Shown here: positions 9,168 to 21,298 of the stretch, one piece after another | How the letters are laid out: each line of letters begins with the position of its first letter | How positions within the stretch are numbered: position 1 is the stretch's first letter | Assembly (NCBI GenBank): GCA_016098155.1 | Contig: JAAAJB010000052.1 | Span: forward strand, 31,586 to 95,585 | Length of the DNA: 64,000 nucleotides | Direction: 5' to 3' | From: Actinomortierella ambigua | Taxonomy: Eukaryota; Mortierellomycota; Mortierellomycetes; Mortierellales; Mortierellaceae | Translations under genes and position numbers: made by a program | The notes under the pieces: generated by a model | The model's database searches: none | What the model saw: the letters and a program-made list of their open reading frames with translations, nothing else | Told to the model about the DNA's origin: nothing

Positions 9168-12100
9168 ATGGGTCGCCTGCATCGCATTGAGCTCGAGAAC
9201 TTCAAGTCCTACAAGGGTCACCAGACTATCGGACCCTTTAATGACTTTACATGTGTCATTGGTCCCAACGGCGCTGGTATAGTGTTTGCACTCTACTCAT
9301 ATCCTTTTCCATGAAGCTCTTTTTTTTTTTTTTTTTTTGGTGCCTTGCGCCACTAATTCTTACAGTCACCTAACTTTTGTCCCGATCCCCTTTCACTTGC
9401 AGGCAAGTCCAACCTGATGGACGCCATCTCGTTTGTACTCGGTGTAAAGTCTGCACAGTTGCGCTCGAGTCAGCTGCGTGAGCTGATCTATCGTGATCGA
9501 GTCGAGGAAGGCCAGGCTCGACCTGGTCAATCTGCTGGCCGTGGTGCTGTTGCTGGCTCGTCGCGTGCAGCAAGAGAAAGCGATGCTGATCCACGTAAAG
9601 CCTGGGTTATGGCAGTCTACATCGACAACGATAACAGAGAAGTTCGATTTACCAGAAGGTATGGTCGACTTTTCCCAGCATGATGGATAACGAAGAGGTA
9701 CAGGAATTGAAAAGACCATGGTTTGTGGTGTCAGATGTACTGATCATCATTATTCATTCTGTAATCATCAAAGTATTAATATGGCAGGTGTCAGTGAGTT
9801 CAAGATCAATAACAAGGCAATGCTGTACTCCGATTACGACAAACAACTGCGAAAGTACAATATTTTGGTCAAGGCGAGAAACTTTTTGGTCTTCCAGGTA
9901 TTGTGTCCATGCTGTTCACTTTTCGTACATTGCCTTTTTGTCATGTGGAATTGTGAACTATGTAGCACCCGATCTGCTTACCAGTACCTTTTTTTTCTTT
10001 ACCTCATCCCATCAGGGTGATGTCGAAGCCATTGCCTCTCAGTCGCCCAAGGATTTGACGCGCCTCTTGGAGCAGATCAGTGGATCGCTGGAGCTCAAAC
10101 AGGAGTATGACAGACTGCAGCTGGAACAGGAGCGTGCGGTCGAAAACTCAACTTTCAACTTTCAAAAGAAGAAGGGCATCAATGCAGAGATTAAGCAGTA
10201 CCAAGAACAGAAGGCGGAAGCCGAGCGTTACGAGACTCTGCAGGAGGAGAAGGTATCATCAAAATATATCTCCCTCTCCCCCCCTCCACTGTTCCACAGG
10301 CTGTGGACTATACAGCATTCTTTTCGTATTACCTATACTAATACCTTCTTGTACCTCCTTTCTCTTTTCCGTGTCTTTTCCAGGCCAACTTGACAGTGCA
10401 GTACCTTCTCTGGAAACTGTTTCACATCGAGCGCAACATCACAGAGACAGAGACTGCTATCCATGGGAAGACTGATCTCTTGGACCCAGCACAGGACCAG
10501 CTTGTACGTAGGCCTGTTTTTCTTCATGAACATCTTTTTTTTTGTTGGAATGGCAGAGAGGTTAAAAGTCTCTCTGTTTTTATTTCCTATGTTTCATGTC
10601 CTAACTCCCGCATCTCCTTCCCTCTGGTATATTTTAGAAATTGGCAGAGAAAGAGCTGGCGAATGCCAAAAAAGAGCAGGCATTGGCACAGCGTGAGACG
10701 TTCCGCAAGGAGCGATCGATCACCAAGAGGGATAAGGCGCTTGGTGAGCTGAATCCTGAGGTGCTGAGCTTGGAGGAGAAGATTTCGCATGTGACAAAGA
10801 AGCTGAAGACGACGCAAGCGAACGGAGTGACGGTACAGGAAACACATGCAAAGCAGGCCCAGGTCGTGGCGACGCTGGAATCGGACCTGGCCAGCGTGGA
10901 GCGGATGGCTAGCAAGTTTGAGCAAAAGGCACGAGCCCTAGAAGAGGAGGCGGCGCGTGGTGGTGCTGCAGGCAGCGGTAGCAGTGGGGTGGCGATGTCA
11001 GCCGAGGACCAAGCAGAATACCGGAGCAAGAAAGAAGAGGTGGCGCTGCGCACAGTCGTACAGTCGCAGCAGCTGAGTCAGCTCCGTCGCAACATCAAGG
11101 GTCAGAAGGCCGAGACTCGCAAGTGGGTCGAGGAAGTGGAGGAGTTGAAGCAGCAGCGGGGCAAGTTGACGGAGCAAGAGCAGCAATTGACGGAGCACCA
11201 GCAAAAGATGGAGGTGGATCTGGCCAACACGTTGCAGGAGCAAGGGCGGGTCCAGCAAGAGCTTCAGCATCTGAGCCATGAGCGGACGCGGATCGAAAAG
11301 TCCGAGGTGGAGCTGAACGAGAAGCTGACGAGTGTGCTGAACCAGTTGATGGAGGCAAAACTCGACCAGCGCGAGACGGAGAAGGAGCAAAAATTGAAGG
11401 AGGTCGTCAAGTCACTGAAGCGGATCTTCCCTGGCGTACATGGACGCGTGACGGAGCTGTGCAAGCCAACACAGCGCAAGTACGATGCCGCGATGGCGGT
11501 CATCCTGGGACGGCATATGGATGCGATTGTGGTGGACCGCGAAAAGACGGCGGTAGAGTGCATTCAGTTCTTGCGCGAGCAGCGATCCGGCCATGCAACC
11601 TTTCTGCCACTGGATACGTTGGTTGTCAAACCAGTGAACGATCGTTTGCGTGGGCTGGCCAAGGGTGCACGACTGGCGGTAGATGTAGTCCAGTATGATG
11701 GGATGCTGGAGCGTGCAATCCAGTATGTGTGTAGCAACACCCTGGTCTGCGATTCGGTGGATGTGGCCAAGCATATCTGCTATGAGCTGGGCCAGAAGGT
11801 CAAGGCGGTCGCTTTGGATGGAACGGTCTTCCACAAGAGCGGCTTGATCACCGGTGGCACAAGCGGCGTGGGTTCCGGTGGTGCGCGACGCTGGGAAGAG
11901 GCGGCTGTGGACGAGTTGAAGCGGCGTCGTGATAGCATCCTTCAGCAGCTGAACGAACTGGCCAAGTCCAAGAAGCGCGGCATGCCCGAGGAGACGTTGA
12001 AGAGCGAGCTTGCGGGCATTGAAAGCAGGTTAGGTTTTGCCCGAGAGGATCTCAGCGCAACGAGGCGCAAGCTGAATGGCGTGCGGGAGGAGCTGCAGGT

Positions 12101-13748
12101 TGTAGAGGCCGCTCTGGCAGAAAAGACGCCGTTGGCAGACCGGGCTACTCGCGATTTGGCGGAGCAAGAACTTCAGATTTCGGCAGTCGAGGCAGTGGTC
12201 CACAGGGTCGAGGATGAGGTGTTTGGGGCATTCTGCACAAAGATTGGTGTGGCCAACATTCGTGAGTACGAGGAGCAAAAGCTGAAGCGGCAACAAGAGT
12301 TGGCAGAAGAGCGATCCCGGTACGAGACGCTTTTGTCGAAGCTGCGCAACCGATTGTCATTTGAGAGTCTGCAGCTGAAGGAGACGAGCGAGCGGTTAGC
12401 ACGTCTAGAGTCTGCCTTGCAGGCAGAGACGCAACGACTGGATGAGTTTGAGCGTGAGCGGGATGAGTTGCAGGCCAGTCAGGCCGATATCCGCAAGGAG
12501 ATTCGAGCTCTGCAGCGGGAATTGGAACAAGCACAGCAGCGGTCGCAGGCCAAGTCGGATCAAGTGAATCAGCTCAAGAAGCAGGTGACGCGGGCGCAGA
12601 AGCATGTCGACCAACTGATGCGCGAGATTGGCACAAAGGAATCGTTAGTGGAGAAGCTAGACTCGGAGCGATCGTCGATTTTGCGCAAGTGCAAACTCGA
12701 GCAGATCGAGATTCCCATGACTAAGGGGTCGCTCGACAGCATCTCCATGGAGGATATCGATAGCATCCGCAGGACTTCCAGTGGCGGCGGTGGCCACGAC
12801 GATGACATGGATGTGGATGAGGATGTCGAACAACAGCAGCGACGGACCTCGCAGACTCCAAAGAGCCAAGAATGGGCGATCGTGATTGACTTTTCGGATC
12901 TTGATCGGGACCTGCGCCAGGCACTTCCTATGATGGCCGATTTGTCGTCTAGTCTGGGCAGCAGCCAAGATAATGCTGCTGGTGCTATGCAACGTCTGTC
13001 TCTCACACAGTCATCTCAAGACACTTCCATGGCAGAGCCCGAGGCACCCGAAGGCACGATGGAGAAGGTGGAGAATGACTTTTTGGACCGACTAAAGAAG
13101 TTTTCAGACGAGATGGAGCGTCTGGCGCCGAGCCTGCGCGCTTTGGAGCGTCAGGACAACATCGAGGCTCGCTTGCGACAGACGGACCGCGAGTTCTCAG
13201 CGGCTCGGCGAAGTGCCAAGACGATCAAGGAGCAGTTCAGTGTGGTGAAGCAGGAGCGGTACGACCGGTTCCAGCAGGCATTCACGCACATTTCAGAGAG
13301 GATCGATGAGATCTACAAGGAGCTCACGCGGTCGACGGCATTCCCCATGGGTGGTACAGCGTACCTGTCGTTGGAGGATACAGAAGAGCCATATTTGGAT
13401 GGCGTACGATACCATGCGATGCCGCCCTTGAAGCGGTTCCGAGATATGGAGCAGTTGTCGGGAGGTGAGAAGACGATAGCGGCGTTGGCGCTGCTGTTTG
13501 CGATCCACTCGTACCGACCGTCACCGTTCTTTGTGCTGGATGAGGTCGATGCAGCACTAGATAATATGAACGTGGCGCGGATCGGGCATTACCTGCAGCA
13601 GCATGCATCGCCCAACCTGCAGTTTATCGTGATTTCGCTCAAGAACTCGCTGTATGAGCGCGGTCAAGGGTTGGTGGGCATTTATCGTGACCAGGAAGTC
13701 AATAGTAGCAAGACGCTCACATTGCAGCTTGACAAGTATGAAGAGTAG
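9168..13748 (+). CDS. SMC1: structural maintenance of chromosomes protein 1 (cohesin SMC1)
   Basis: Six exons (9168-9276, 9403-9658, 9774-9897, 10016-10252, 10384-10503, 10638-13748) give 1318 residues. The Walker A loop GPNGAGKSN (residues 32-40) is split by intron 1. The Smc1 N-lobe marks [10 protein letters not shown] and [15 protein letters not shown] follow. Long coiled coils flank the hinge, which begins near residue 544 ([20 protein letters not shown]). The C-lobe has the signature [16 protein letters not shown] near 1220 and Walker [14 protein letters not shown]. It is about 85 residues longer than human SMC1A. The excess lies mainly in acidic and Ser/Thr-rich inserts at about 985-1040 and 1050-1090. 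SMC1 pairs with SMC3 and the kleisin to hold sister chromatids. Confidence 0.96.
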
Positions 13749-13951
13749 CTGCGGAAAGGTGATCTGTGTGGTCAACTGCCCGTCTCAATATATGTGTACC
13801 TTAATAGCAAATGATTGATTTTGCAATTTTTTACGGGCGTGGCATGTGTGTGTGTGCGTGCTTTTTTTTTTAAAGGCTCTTAGCATTGCGTGTCGAGACA
13901 GTGTTTGTGGAGGAGAGGAGAGAGAGAGAGAGAAAGGAGAAGAAAGGACCA

Positions 13952-16575
13952 CTATTTGCGTTTCCGCCGCGCGTTCGAGTTGCGTGGTGAGGACGACGAC
14001 GCCGCCGGAGTAGCAGGCACGACGCCAATGGTGCCATTGACAAGCTCGTCCTTGAGCGGGGAAGCCTCGACTTTTTGTTGAGTGGAGAGGTAGATCATCA
14101 TGTCGCGGACCTGCTCGCGCAAGTCTTCGATGACAGCATCGTTGGCTGCGAGCTTGTCCTGGAAGGCTTTGGAGTTGACTTGCAAGCCAGCAGTCATTTC
14201 TTTCTCTTCCTCGTACTGACGCTCAAGAGTCGCGAGTCGCTCCTGGAGCTTCTCCAGCTTCTTCTCCGCCATTTTCTTGTCCTTCATAAGGCTGGGTATC
14301 CGGACTTGCTCGAGCTCGTTCTGCGTCGACTTGAGGGTGGCGTTCTCCATTCTCAGCAGATCAAGGGCGCGCTCGCGCTCCTGGCACTCGGCCAGCTTGG
14401 CGTTGAGTTGTTGGGCCATGGCGGCCATCTGAGCGTCAAAGTACATGCGTTGGGACTCGAGCTGGGTGGTGAGAAGATGGGTGTATTCCAGGCCGATGGC
14501 GTCGAGTTTCTCTTGACCGATCTGGACACTGTGCTCGGACGACAGTGGGTGGGGACCCTCGTCGACGGCGCCGGGAAGCTCGACGAGCTTGCCATCGGTC
14601 TTGTTCTGGATCAGTCGATGGACATAGCCATCGCCAGCATAGTCCCACACGCGCTGAGTCTCGAGCTCGAGCGCGTAGAGGTGGTGAGTATCGTGGTAAT
14701 GGTGAGAGGCGTGCTTCTCCTGATAGCGGCCACATCCAATATGGCCGCAGATGAGGCAGATCCACAAGTTTTCCGTCGTGCCGCAGATCCCACATTGATT
14801 CTGCGACTCTTCGTCCTCTTCGTCGTCCTCACCCTCACCGCTCGGATGGTTCTGCGCCAGCCCGCGTAGAAAGCCATCTGTGGTGACAGAATCAGACGGC
14901 TGTTGTTGAGAGGAGCGCCGATGCCGGTTCAAGTGACGTCGGATCGATTTTTGACTGTACCGACAGACAGGACAGCTCCCTTCCCCCCACTTGCTAAGAC
15001 AGTGACAGTGGAAGGTATGCTGGCAGAGAATCGTCAGCAGACCCGTCACAGATGAATCCATACGCTCGAGACACACGGGGCAAGTCGGTAGCTCTTCTAG
15101 CCCTTGCAAAGCCGGATCCTGCTCGGAATCTTCTCCTTTTTCGTGATCAGTCGACCCAGCCTCTTGCTGGCTTGTGTTCGTTGCGGACGAAACATTGAGA
15201 GACGCAACACCGCCATTCAGAACGCCAGAGCTACCCATCTTTGTAGGCCCTGCATGAGCAGGAAGGGTAGGAGATTTCAGCGACTGTTGTTGTTGAGGCG
15301 AGGAACCGCCTTTCAAGAATGGATCTTCATGGAGGAACGGGAAAGCATAAGGTGGCATGCCTCCTGCTCGGATTTCGATTGACTTTAGATACACCACATG
15401 ACAGATTTCTGGCTAAAAGAGAGATGTGACGAGATTGTTCCAATTGCATGGTGACAACAGCGGCGCTTAGTTGGGTATGACAAACTTCTCCACATTGGCA
15501 TGCAGTGCACGTTCAAGAGAAGGAAAGAGGGAGAAATATTGATCAGATGCCTTACCTCGAGTGAACTAAATGGTCGGCCGTTGTATCGTTTATAGAAAGC
15601 CGCCGTGGAGTCGGGTGATCTGAACTTGATTAGCACCATGAACCTGTTTGGCATCGAATCACTGAGGGAACAGTCCGAAGGAAGGAGATGATGGAGAACA
15701 AGGGTTGGTGATTCGAACGGATGTAATTGTAAATCATGGATAAATTACATAGCAGAGCTGGTACTCACTTACCGAATGATTCGAAAATGCGAAGCATCTT
15801 GTCGAACAGGCCCGACAAAGTTTAAGAAGTCGCCTGGAGACATGTACGTTGGCACGGCGAGAACGCACACGCTCGTGTCCCGATCCGGGTAGATCACCGA
15901 TGTCCCGGGATTGTCGTCAGAGCCTGCTTCCGTTTTTGCATTGGTCTTCATATCTGCTGATAAAGCTGTTGTTGTGTTTAAAGTTGTTGCGGTGGTGGTG
16001 GCCCCTGCGACTCGCTCGATCTTGCCTGTAGTGACATCATGAGCATCCCTGAAGAGCCGCAGTATTCCTTGGGCAGGATCCATGTCGTGAAATTGGTCTC
16101 CCCCAATTGCCTCTGCTGTCGCAGCCCCTGAAGCACTATGCATGGCCCTATTAGCCTTGTCCTTGAGTGACTTTGTGGTTTTGGAATGATGCTTTCCCTT
16201 CACACGCGAGCTGTGTTGGTGTTGGTCTGGTAAGCTTGTGTCGTGTGGGTCGGCAACGTCGAGTGAAGAGATGATCAGTGGACCAAGACGGTAGTCTGGA
16301 GGCAGAGAAGAGTTGTGGCTCTGTAAAGCCAAACTCTGAAGCTCGGAGTTGGTAAGTGTAGTTACGTCCAGCGGGAACGGGTTCAGCGCGCGGCGTAGCT
16401 GGTCGTGAGGAGGAGGTGGCGTCGAATGGTTGTCAGTGGAATGGGAATGACCATGCAATTCTCTGTTCTTTTGAGTCTGCTTCAGTCCTTGCTTCTGGTG
16501 AATTAAATCCCGTGGTTCTGAAATGGTGTCCGTATGCTGTGTCGGCAGAAGGTCGAACTTGAGGTGGTAATACAT
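13952..16575 (-). CDS. ETP1: BRAP2/ETP1-type RING and UBP zinc-finger protein
   Basis: Three exons, 16575-15773, 15661-15556 and 15412-13952, give about 789 residues. Domain order matches BRAP2 and yeast Etp1. An RRM-like part spans the exons (VCVLAVPTYMSPGDFLNFVG, then NRFMVLIKFRSPDSTAAFY). A RING finger follows (CPVCLERMDSSVTGLLTILC, HCHCLSKW, CPVC), then a UBP-type zinc finger (NQCGICGTTENLWICLICGH, GCGRYQEKHA, RVWDYAGDGYVHRL). A long coiled coil leads to a basic end. BRAP2 is a Ras-responsive ubiquitin ligase, and Etp1 acts in ethanol and stress response. The frame continues seven codons above 16575 without an ATG, so I start at MYYHLKFD. The UBP finger suggests binding of free ubiquitin C-termini. 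This is inferred. Confidence 0.92.
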
Positions 16576-16624
16576 GCTTCTGTTAAAAAAGTTCAAACTG
16601 CATTGAATGCTTCATGCGAGCATA

Positions 16625-16800
16625 ATGGCACAGTGGCGGCTCTGAGGCCATATTTGGTCACATGACCGAAATGACCCGGCGCTACAAAATTCTTCTTCAC
16701 AGCTGTCTGTTTCTTACGACTGACAGCTGGAATTTGTGGCATCAGCTCTTGTCTCTTACGTCGCATGCTCTCCTCCTATGCAGTCTTGGTTTCTGCTATC
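16625..16800 (-). pseudogene. possible Fanzor C-terminal tail relic upstream of ETP1
   Basis: On the minus strand this stretch reads RRKRQELMPQIPAVSRKKQT. It resembles the tail of the Fanzor relic near 27,050, which reads RRSKKQKLISQVPAVSRARQ. At DNA level the two share a 15-base identity (ACGACTGACAGCTGG, plus strand) and GGTCACATGA-CGAAA blocks in the same order and orientation. An in-frame TAG lies just before. No zinc ribbon or RuvC motif was found upstream on this strand, so only the tail survives. Common ancestry is likely, function is not. Confidence 0.5.
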
Positions 16801-17651
16801 TACAATTCTAAATGCAGGGGTGCTGTGCAAAGTGAATGCACTATCAGTCCTGAGGTAGAGAGTGCCTCATGTGTTACACTCTGTCGCCATCGATCAAGCG
16901 TCTCTCGAGACTAGGCTACTGACTGCGTGCTCACACCTGCTTGCAATTCTGGACTCACTTGGTGCGCATCGTCCTTCGGAAGCCTACAAAATGTCAATGT
17001 CTTTGATCTCACGAAGTCATGACTCTCTTCGGGGTAATAAGAGACATAAAGCCATAAAAGCATCACACACACTGAGCACATGTGACAGGGGCGGTGCAGA
17101 GTAGTGATAAAGTGATAGAAAAACAAGTGCTAAACTAGTTCCCACTGCTCCGGGTAGCTGAATTTCTTGGAGAGAAAAGTGGATGAACAGCATGACGTGC
17201 CTTGGACCTATGCTGGACACTGGCACATAAACAGGAGTCGTGGCGGTGAATAAAAGAATTGTTGGTCGATAGGTTTTATAATAACGACGCATGACTGATT
17301 CAGTGCTTCACATGTTGCTTCAATATGTGTACCTTCGTGTGCCATTCTTAGTTCTCTTGCTACTCTGCCAGACGCAATAGCCAATTTTTTCGCAGATTCA
17401 TGTCTCTCGTCAATATGAACGCTGTACATGGAAGTATGGGCCGAGATTTACGGAATTGTGGTAATTCTAGATCCAGAGGTGTAGGAAGGATCCAAGGGAA
17501 CCACCTAGCAATACGTTCTTCGTGCGTCGATCCTGGCATTTTTTGGCCATGGAGCTAGAGAGCGACAAAGATTGATAGGGGCCGTCAAGCTCCGAAACAA
17601 CGCGTTTCGTAGGCTGATGTGTGAAGTAAGGTTTGACAGTATCTGAACCAG
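16801..17651. other. spacer upstream of the prephenate dehydratase gene
   Basis: About 850 bp with only short frames in which I recognise nothing. It may be further decayed mobile-element DNA, given the relic on its left flank, but I found no motif to support that. The right end is the PheA-type promoter. Confidence 0.45.
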
Positions 17652-17658
17652 TGAGTCA
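17652..17658. promoter_or_regulatory. Gcn4/CPC1-like site before the phenylalanine gene
   Basis: TGAGTCA, the palindromic bZIP half-site pair bound by Gcn4/CPC1 in other fungi, lies 103-109 bp before the ATG of an amino-acid biosynthesis gene. Position and gene function fit general amino-acid control. A 7-mer can occur by chance, so this is suggestive only. Confidence 0.45.
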
Positions 17659-17760
17659 AAGTGATCATGAAGAGTCCAACTTCCCTACTTTTCTTCCCCC
17701 TTACTTTCGGTTTGCTCTTTTTCCCACACACCCACCACCCCCTCTGGCCATTGTTACATC

Positions 17761-19391
17761 ATGTCATTGAACCTCGCCACCTTGCGCCAGCAAATTGACT
17801 CGCTAGACCACAAGCTCATTGCTCTCCTGAATGAGCGTGCACAGGTTTCCCTTGACATCGGCGCTGCCAAAAAGAGTGCAAAGGACCCTCAGTAATGCAT
17901 CGTCTGCTCACGGAATGCTGAAAAAAAAATCCCAACAGTAAAGGGAAGAGAGATTAGAAGGACGATAGCATTAACAACATGATATCTTCTGGTATCTCCA
18001 TAGAGATGAGGAAAACACTCATGTGTATATCCCCGGACGCGAGAAACAGGTCTTTGAGAAAGTGAGTGTTAAGACACCAAGATCGGCAAGAGATGTATCA
18101 GAGTGCATGCACTGTTTTAACACAACACTATCTGCCTTGGACGAAATAGGTGACTCGCCTTAACCCTGGACCAATGTCGTCGGACAGCCTCTGTGCCATT
18201 TACCGCGAGATCATGTCGGCGTCTATTGCCCTCCAGAAGGATGTTATGGTCGCTTATCTGGGGCCTGTTGGAAGTTTTTCCCATGATGTATGGTTTTATC
18301 AAATCAGTACAGCCGTCCTTTGTTGTTGCTCACAGTAGGGAGACGTTTGATTGACCGTTATCTCTCCTCTCTTGGCTATGTACATACAGGCTAGTATCAA
18401 GCGCTTCGGCGACAGTGTCCAGTACGCTTCGCAAGGCACAATTGCAGATGTCTTTGACGCTGTTGAGCGGGGACGATGCCAATACGGCGTGGTACCCTTT
18501 GAAAACTCAATTGCGGGATCAGTGGTGATGACCCTGGACAAGTTCATCAAGTCCAAGGTCAAGATCCGTGCCGAGACATATTTGCCTGTGCACCACTATC
18601 TGCTGTCGAACTCGCCCATCGAATCTATCCGTCGCGTTTACTCTCATCCTGTTGTAAGTCACCAGAGCTACCAAAGGGGGTTGATGAGGTCGCAACCGTT
18701 CGCAGACGTTATCAGCTAAATCAGCTACTTTTTTTTTCTCAATCTGTATGCTATCTCAGGCTCTTGCACAGTGCCAAAGCTTCTTGAAAAGCAAATTGAA
18801 GGGAATCGAACTTGTTCCTTGTTCGTCGACATCAGAGGCAGCACAGCTGGCGTCAAAGGAAAAGTATGCAGCCGCTGTTTGCAGCCGTGTTTGCGCAGAT
18901 ATCTATGGATTGGACATCCTACATGAGAATATTGAAGATCAGCAAGGTAAAAGAAGTGTGCTCCGTATCTATACCTTCAATGACATGATCGGATACCCAG
19001 TGACTGGAGATGCTCATCTTCTCGCCGTTTTATTGTTCCTTGGGACATGTTAGACAACACGACACGCTTCTTCATCATCTCGGATGCATGGGATGCGCCA
19101 ACACAGAGCGACAAGACGCTGGTGATGTTCACCGTGGACCATCGGTTGCCCGGCGCTCTTTGCGATGCGCTCAAGGTGTTCAAGGACCATTCGCTCAACC
19201 TGACTAAGATCGACTCGCGCCCATCGTTGATTCAGCCATGGCACTATGTCTTCTTTGTTGAATGTGCAGATGTTCATGGCGACAGCGAGGCTATGGGGTC
19301 GGTGATCACAGAGCTCAACAAGTATTGCTTGGATGTCAAGATTGTGGGCACCTATCCCGACCAGCGGCCTCAGGACTTGAGATGGAAGTGA
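17761..19391 (+). CDS. bifunctional chorismate mutase / prephenate dehydratase (P-protein type)
   Basis: Six exons (17761-17891, 18004-18061, 18150-18287, 18390-18653, 18760-18946, 19054-19391) give 371 residues. Residues 1-93 are an AroQ-type chorismate mutase with the expected catalytic set: R9, R26, K37, R56, E57, S88 and Q92. Residues 97-268 are the prephenate dehydratase, starting VAYLGPVGSFSHD, with GVVPFENSIAGSVV and the catalytic TRF motif at 263-265. The C-terminal ACT domain has GAL (293-295) and SRP (314-316), the phenylalanine feedback motifs. It would turn chorismate into phenylpyruvate for phenylalanine synthesis. This is the bacterial PheA layout. Ascomycete Pha2 has no mutase domain. 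Introns show it is a genuine nuclear gene. Confidence 0.93.
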
Positions 19392-19704
19392 TAAAGTACA
19401 TTTTTACGAAAACATAAAATTTGTGCTAAATTTCCCCACACGTGACGATCTTTTGCCAACTCGTTGGGGGAGCAATTGTATGAGTGTCGCAGACAAAAAA
19501 AAAAAAAAAAAGTTTGTGGCACGAGCTTGGTGGCCACGCTTCGTCTCCGTCACTTCACGCCACGGCTTTTCCCCCATCGTTTTTGTGTCTGATCACCATT
19601 GTTCCATCTCATTCTTCAGTTCTTCATTCCTCCTCCGTTGCCTTCTCCCTTCGCCAGGTTTCCTCTTCCTTGTCGAGAATAGTAAAACCAAGAAACAAAA
19701 AAAA
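19392..19704 (+). promoter_or_regulatory. intergenic region and presumed OPI3 promoter
   Basis: 313 bp between two plus-strand genes. An A run lies at 19494-19511. A C/T-rich tract at about 19560-19675 precedes the OPI3 start codon, the pattern seen before several genes here. Confidence 0.5.
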
Positions 19705-21298
19705 ATGGACACACTGGACAGCATCGCCCAATGCTATCGGTCGGAGAAGCACAGCGTGGACTGGAGCGACAAGTGGATGTGGATCTCCATTGCCTCCATC
19801 ATCTTCAACCCGACATTCTGGAACATTGTGGCTCGCCGAGGTAACTGCCCACCCTCTTTTTTCGTCAGAGCCATACAAAGGAGCGGATTCTAGTCCACTC
19901 TCCCTATCCCCTTGGAGATGGTGCGTCTGTCCATCTTCTAACTCTCTTTTTATCTCCACACGTACACCCCTCCCTTCCCATCCAACTCAACCCGACCATT
20001 GTAGAGTACAAGGCAAAGTTTATCACTCGAATCTTTGGCGGCAACAGTCTGTATGGATGTTACGCTCTTGCAGCTACGATTTTCATCCTCGGCCTGATCC
20101 GCGATGGCCTGTAAGTTGAGTAATACAGAAAAGGGAAGAAGCGAGGGGATTGATTATCTCTCCCAGTTTTTGTCACCACGTGAAACGCTCGGGCACTCTT
20201 GGAAATATCTTTTTTATTCACTTTCTCACTTTCTCACTTTCTCTCTCTCTCCTTTCGCAACATGTTAAATGAACAACAGGTTCAAGGTTGCCATTGATCT
20301 GCAACCCAGGGCCGAGTGCATGAGTGCGCTTCCCCTCCAGGTCGTCGGTGTATTGCTGTTTGCTGTTGGCAACGTCTTTGTCCTGTCGTCCATGTACGTC
20401 CTTGGCGTCACAGGCACCTATCTTGGTAAGACAGAAAGAAAGAAAAGGAAAGAAAAAGGGCGTGAGAGAGAACTGGTGGATGGAAGGGGAAGGGGCAGGT
20501 GAAAGGAGGCATGATCTATCAGGGTCAGGCAAAACAAACACGGATGTGACACCTGCTAATCAACCTCCTTGGTTTTTCTTGTTCTTTTTGGTAGGGGACT
20601 ACTTTGGTATCCTGATGGATTCTCGTGTTACGTCGTTCCCTTTCAACGTGAATGACAACCCGATGTATAACGGATCGGTGATGGTCTTCTTGGGCACCGC
20701 TCTTTGGTAAGCAAATCATGATGATTCGAAAGGGGAGGGAGAGAGGAGAAGAAAGAAAGAGTATTGTGGAACCAAAGAAGTTGGATCGCGATGAGATAGG
20801 GCAAGAAGAATGAAAAGGGGTGCGGTGTTGCCACCAACTTGGAATGCCCAAACTGAGCTCCGCACCCACATAAATTGCGTGATCGGGACAATGGAAGAAA
20901 AAGGAAAAGACCGACCTCTGGAGACGGAGGAGGGGGGGCCGATGCGCAGGCGCCCGAGGGTGAACACATCCTTCGCTTACTGACATTATTTTCATTCTTT
21001 TTCCATACTGCATCTACCAGGGAGAGGAGCCCCGCTGGTGTCTACCTGTCGTGCGTGGTCCTCTTTGTTTACCGTATCGCCTTGAAGTTTGAAGGGTAAG
21101 ATACATATTGAAGGACGAGTCTATTCATCTGATTCCCGAAAGCAACAGGAGGGCTAACATCGATGATGCATTCTTTTTGTCGTCAAAAGCCCATTCACTT
21201 CGATGATCTACCAGAAGCGCGACGAGGCTCGGGCCAAGGATGCCATTTCGAACCAGCCTGCAGCCAAGAAGACGCGCAAAGCGACCAAGGTGCTGTAA
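19705..21298 (+). CDS. OPI3: phospholipid N-methyltransferase (Opi3/PEMT)
   Basis: Six exons (19705-19840, 20005-20110, 20280-20425, 20595-20706, 21021-21095, 21190-21298) give 227 residues. Landmarks shared with yeast Opi3 are [50 protein letters not shown] then [22 protein letters not shown], and a C-terminal [17 protein letters not shown]. The protein has the four expected hydrophobic segments and the family SAM-binding region around TGTYLGDYFG. It methylates phosphatidyl-monomethyl- and dimethylethanolamine with S-adenosylmethionine to make phosphatidylcholine in the ER. The Lys-rich end is typical of ER membrane proteins. All junctions keep frame. Confidence 0.95.
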
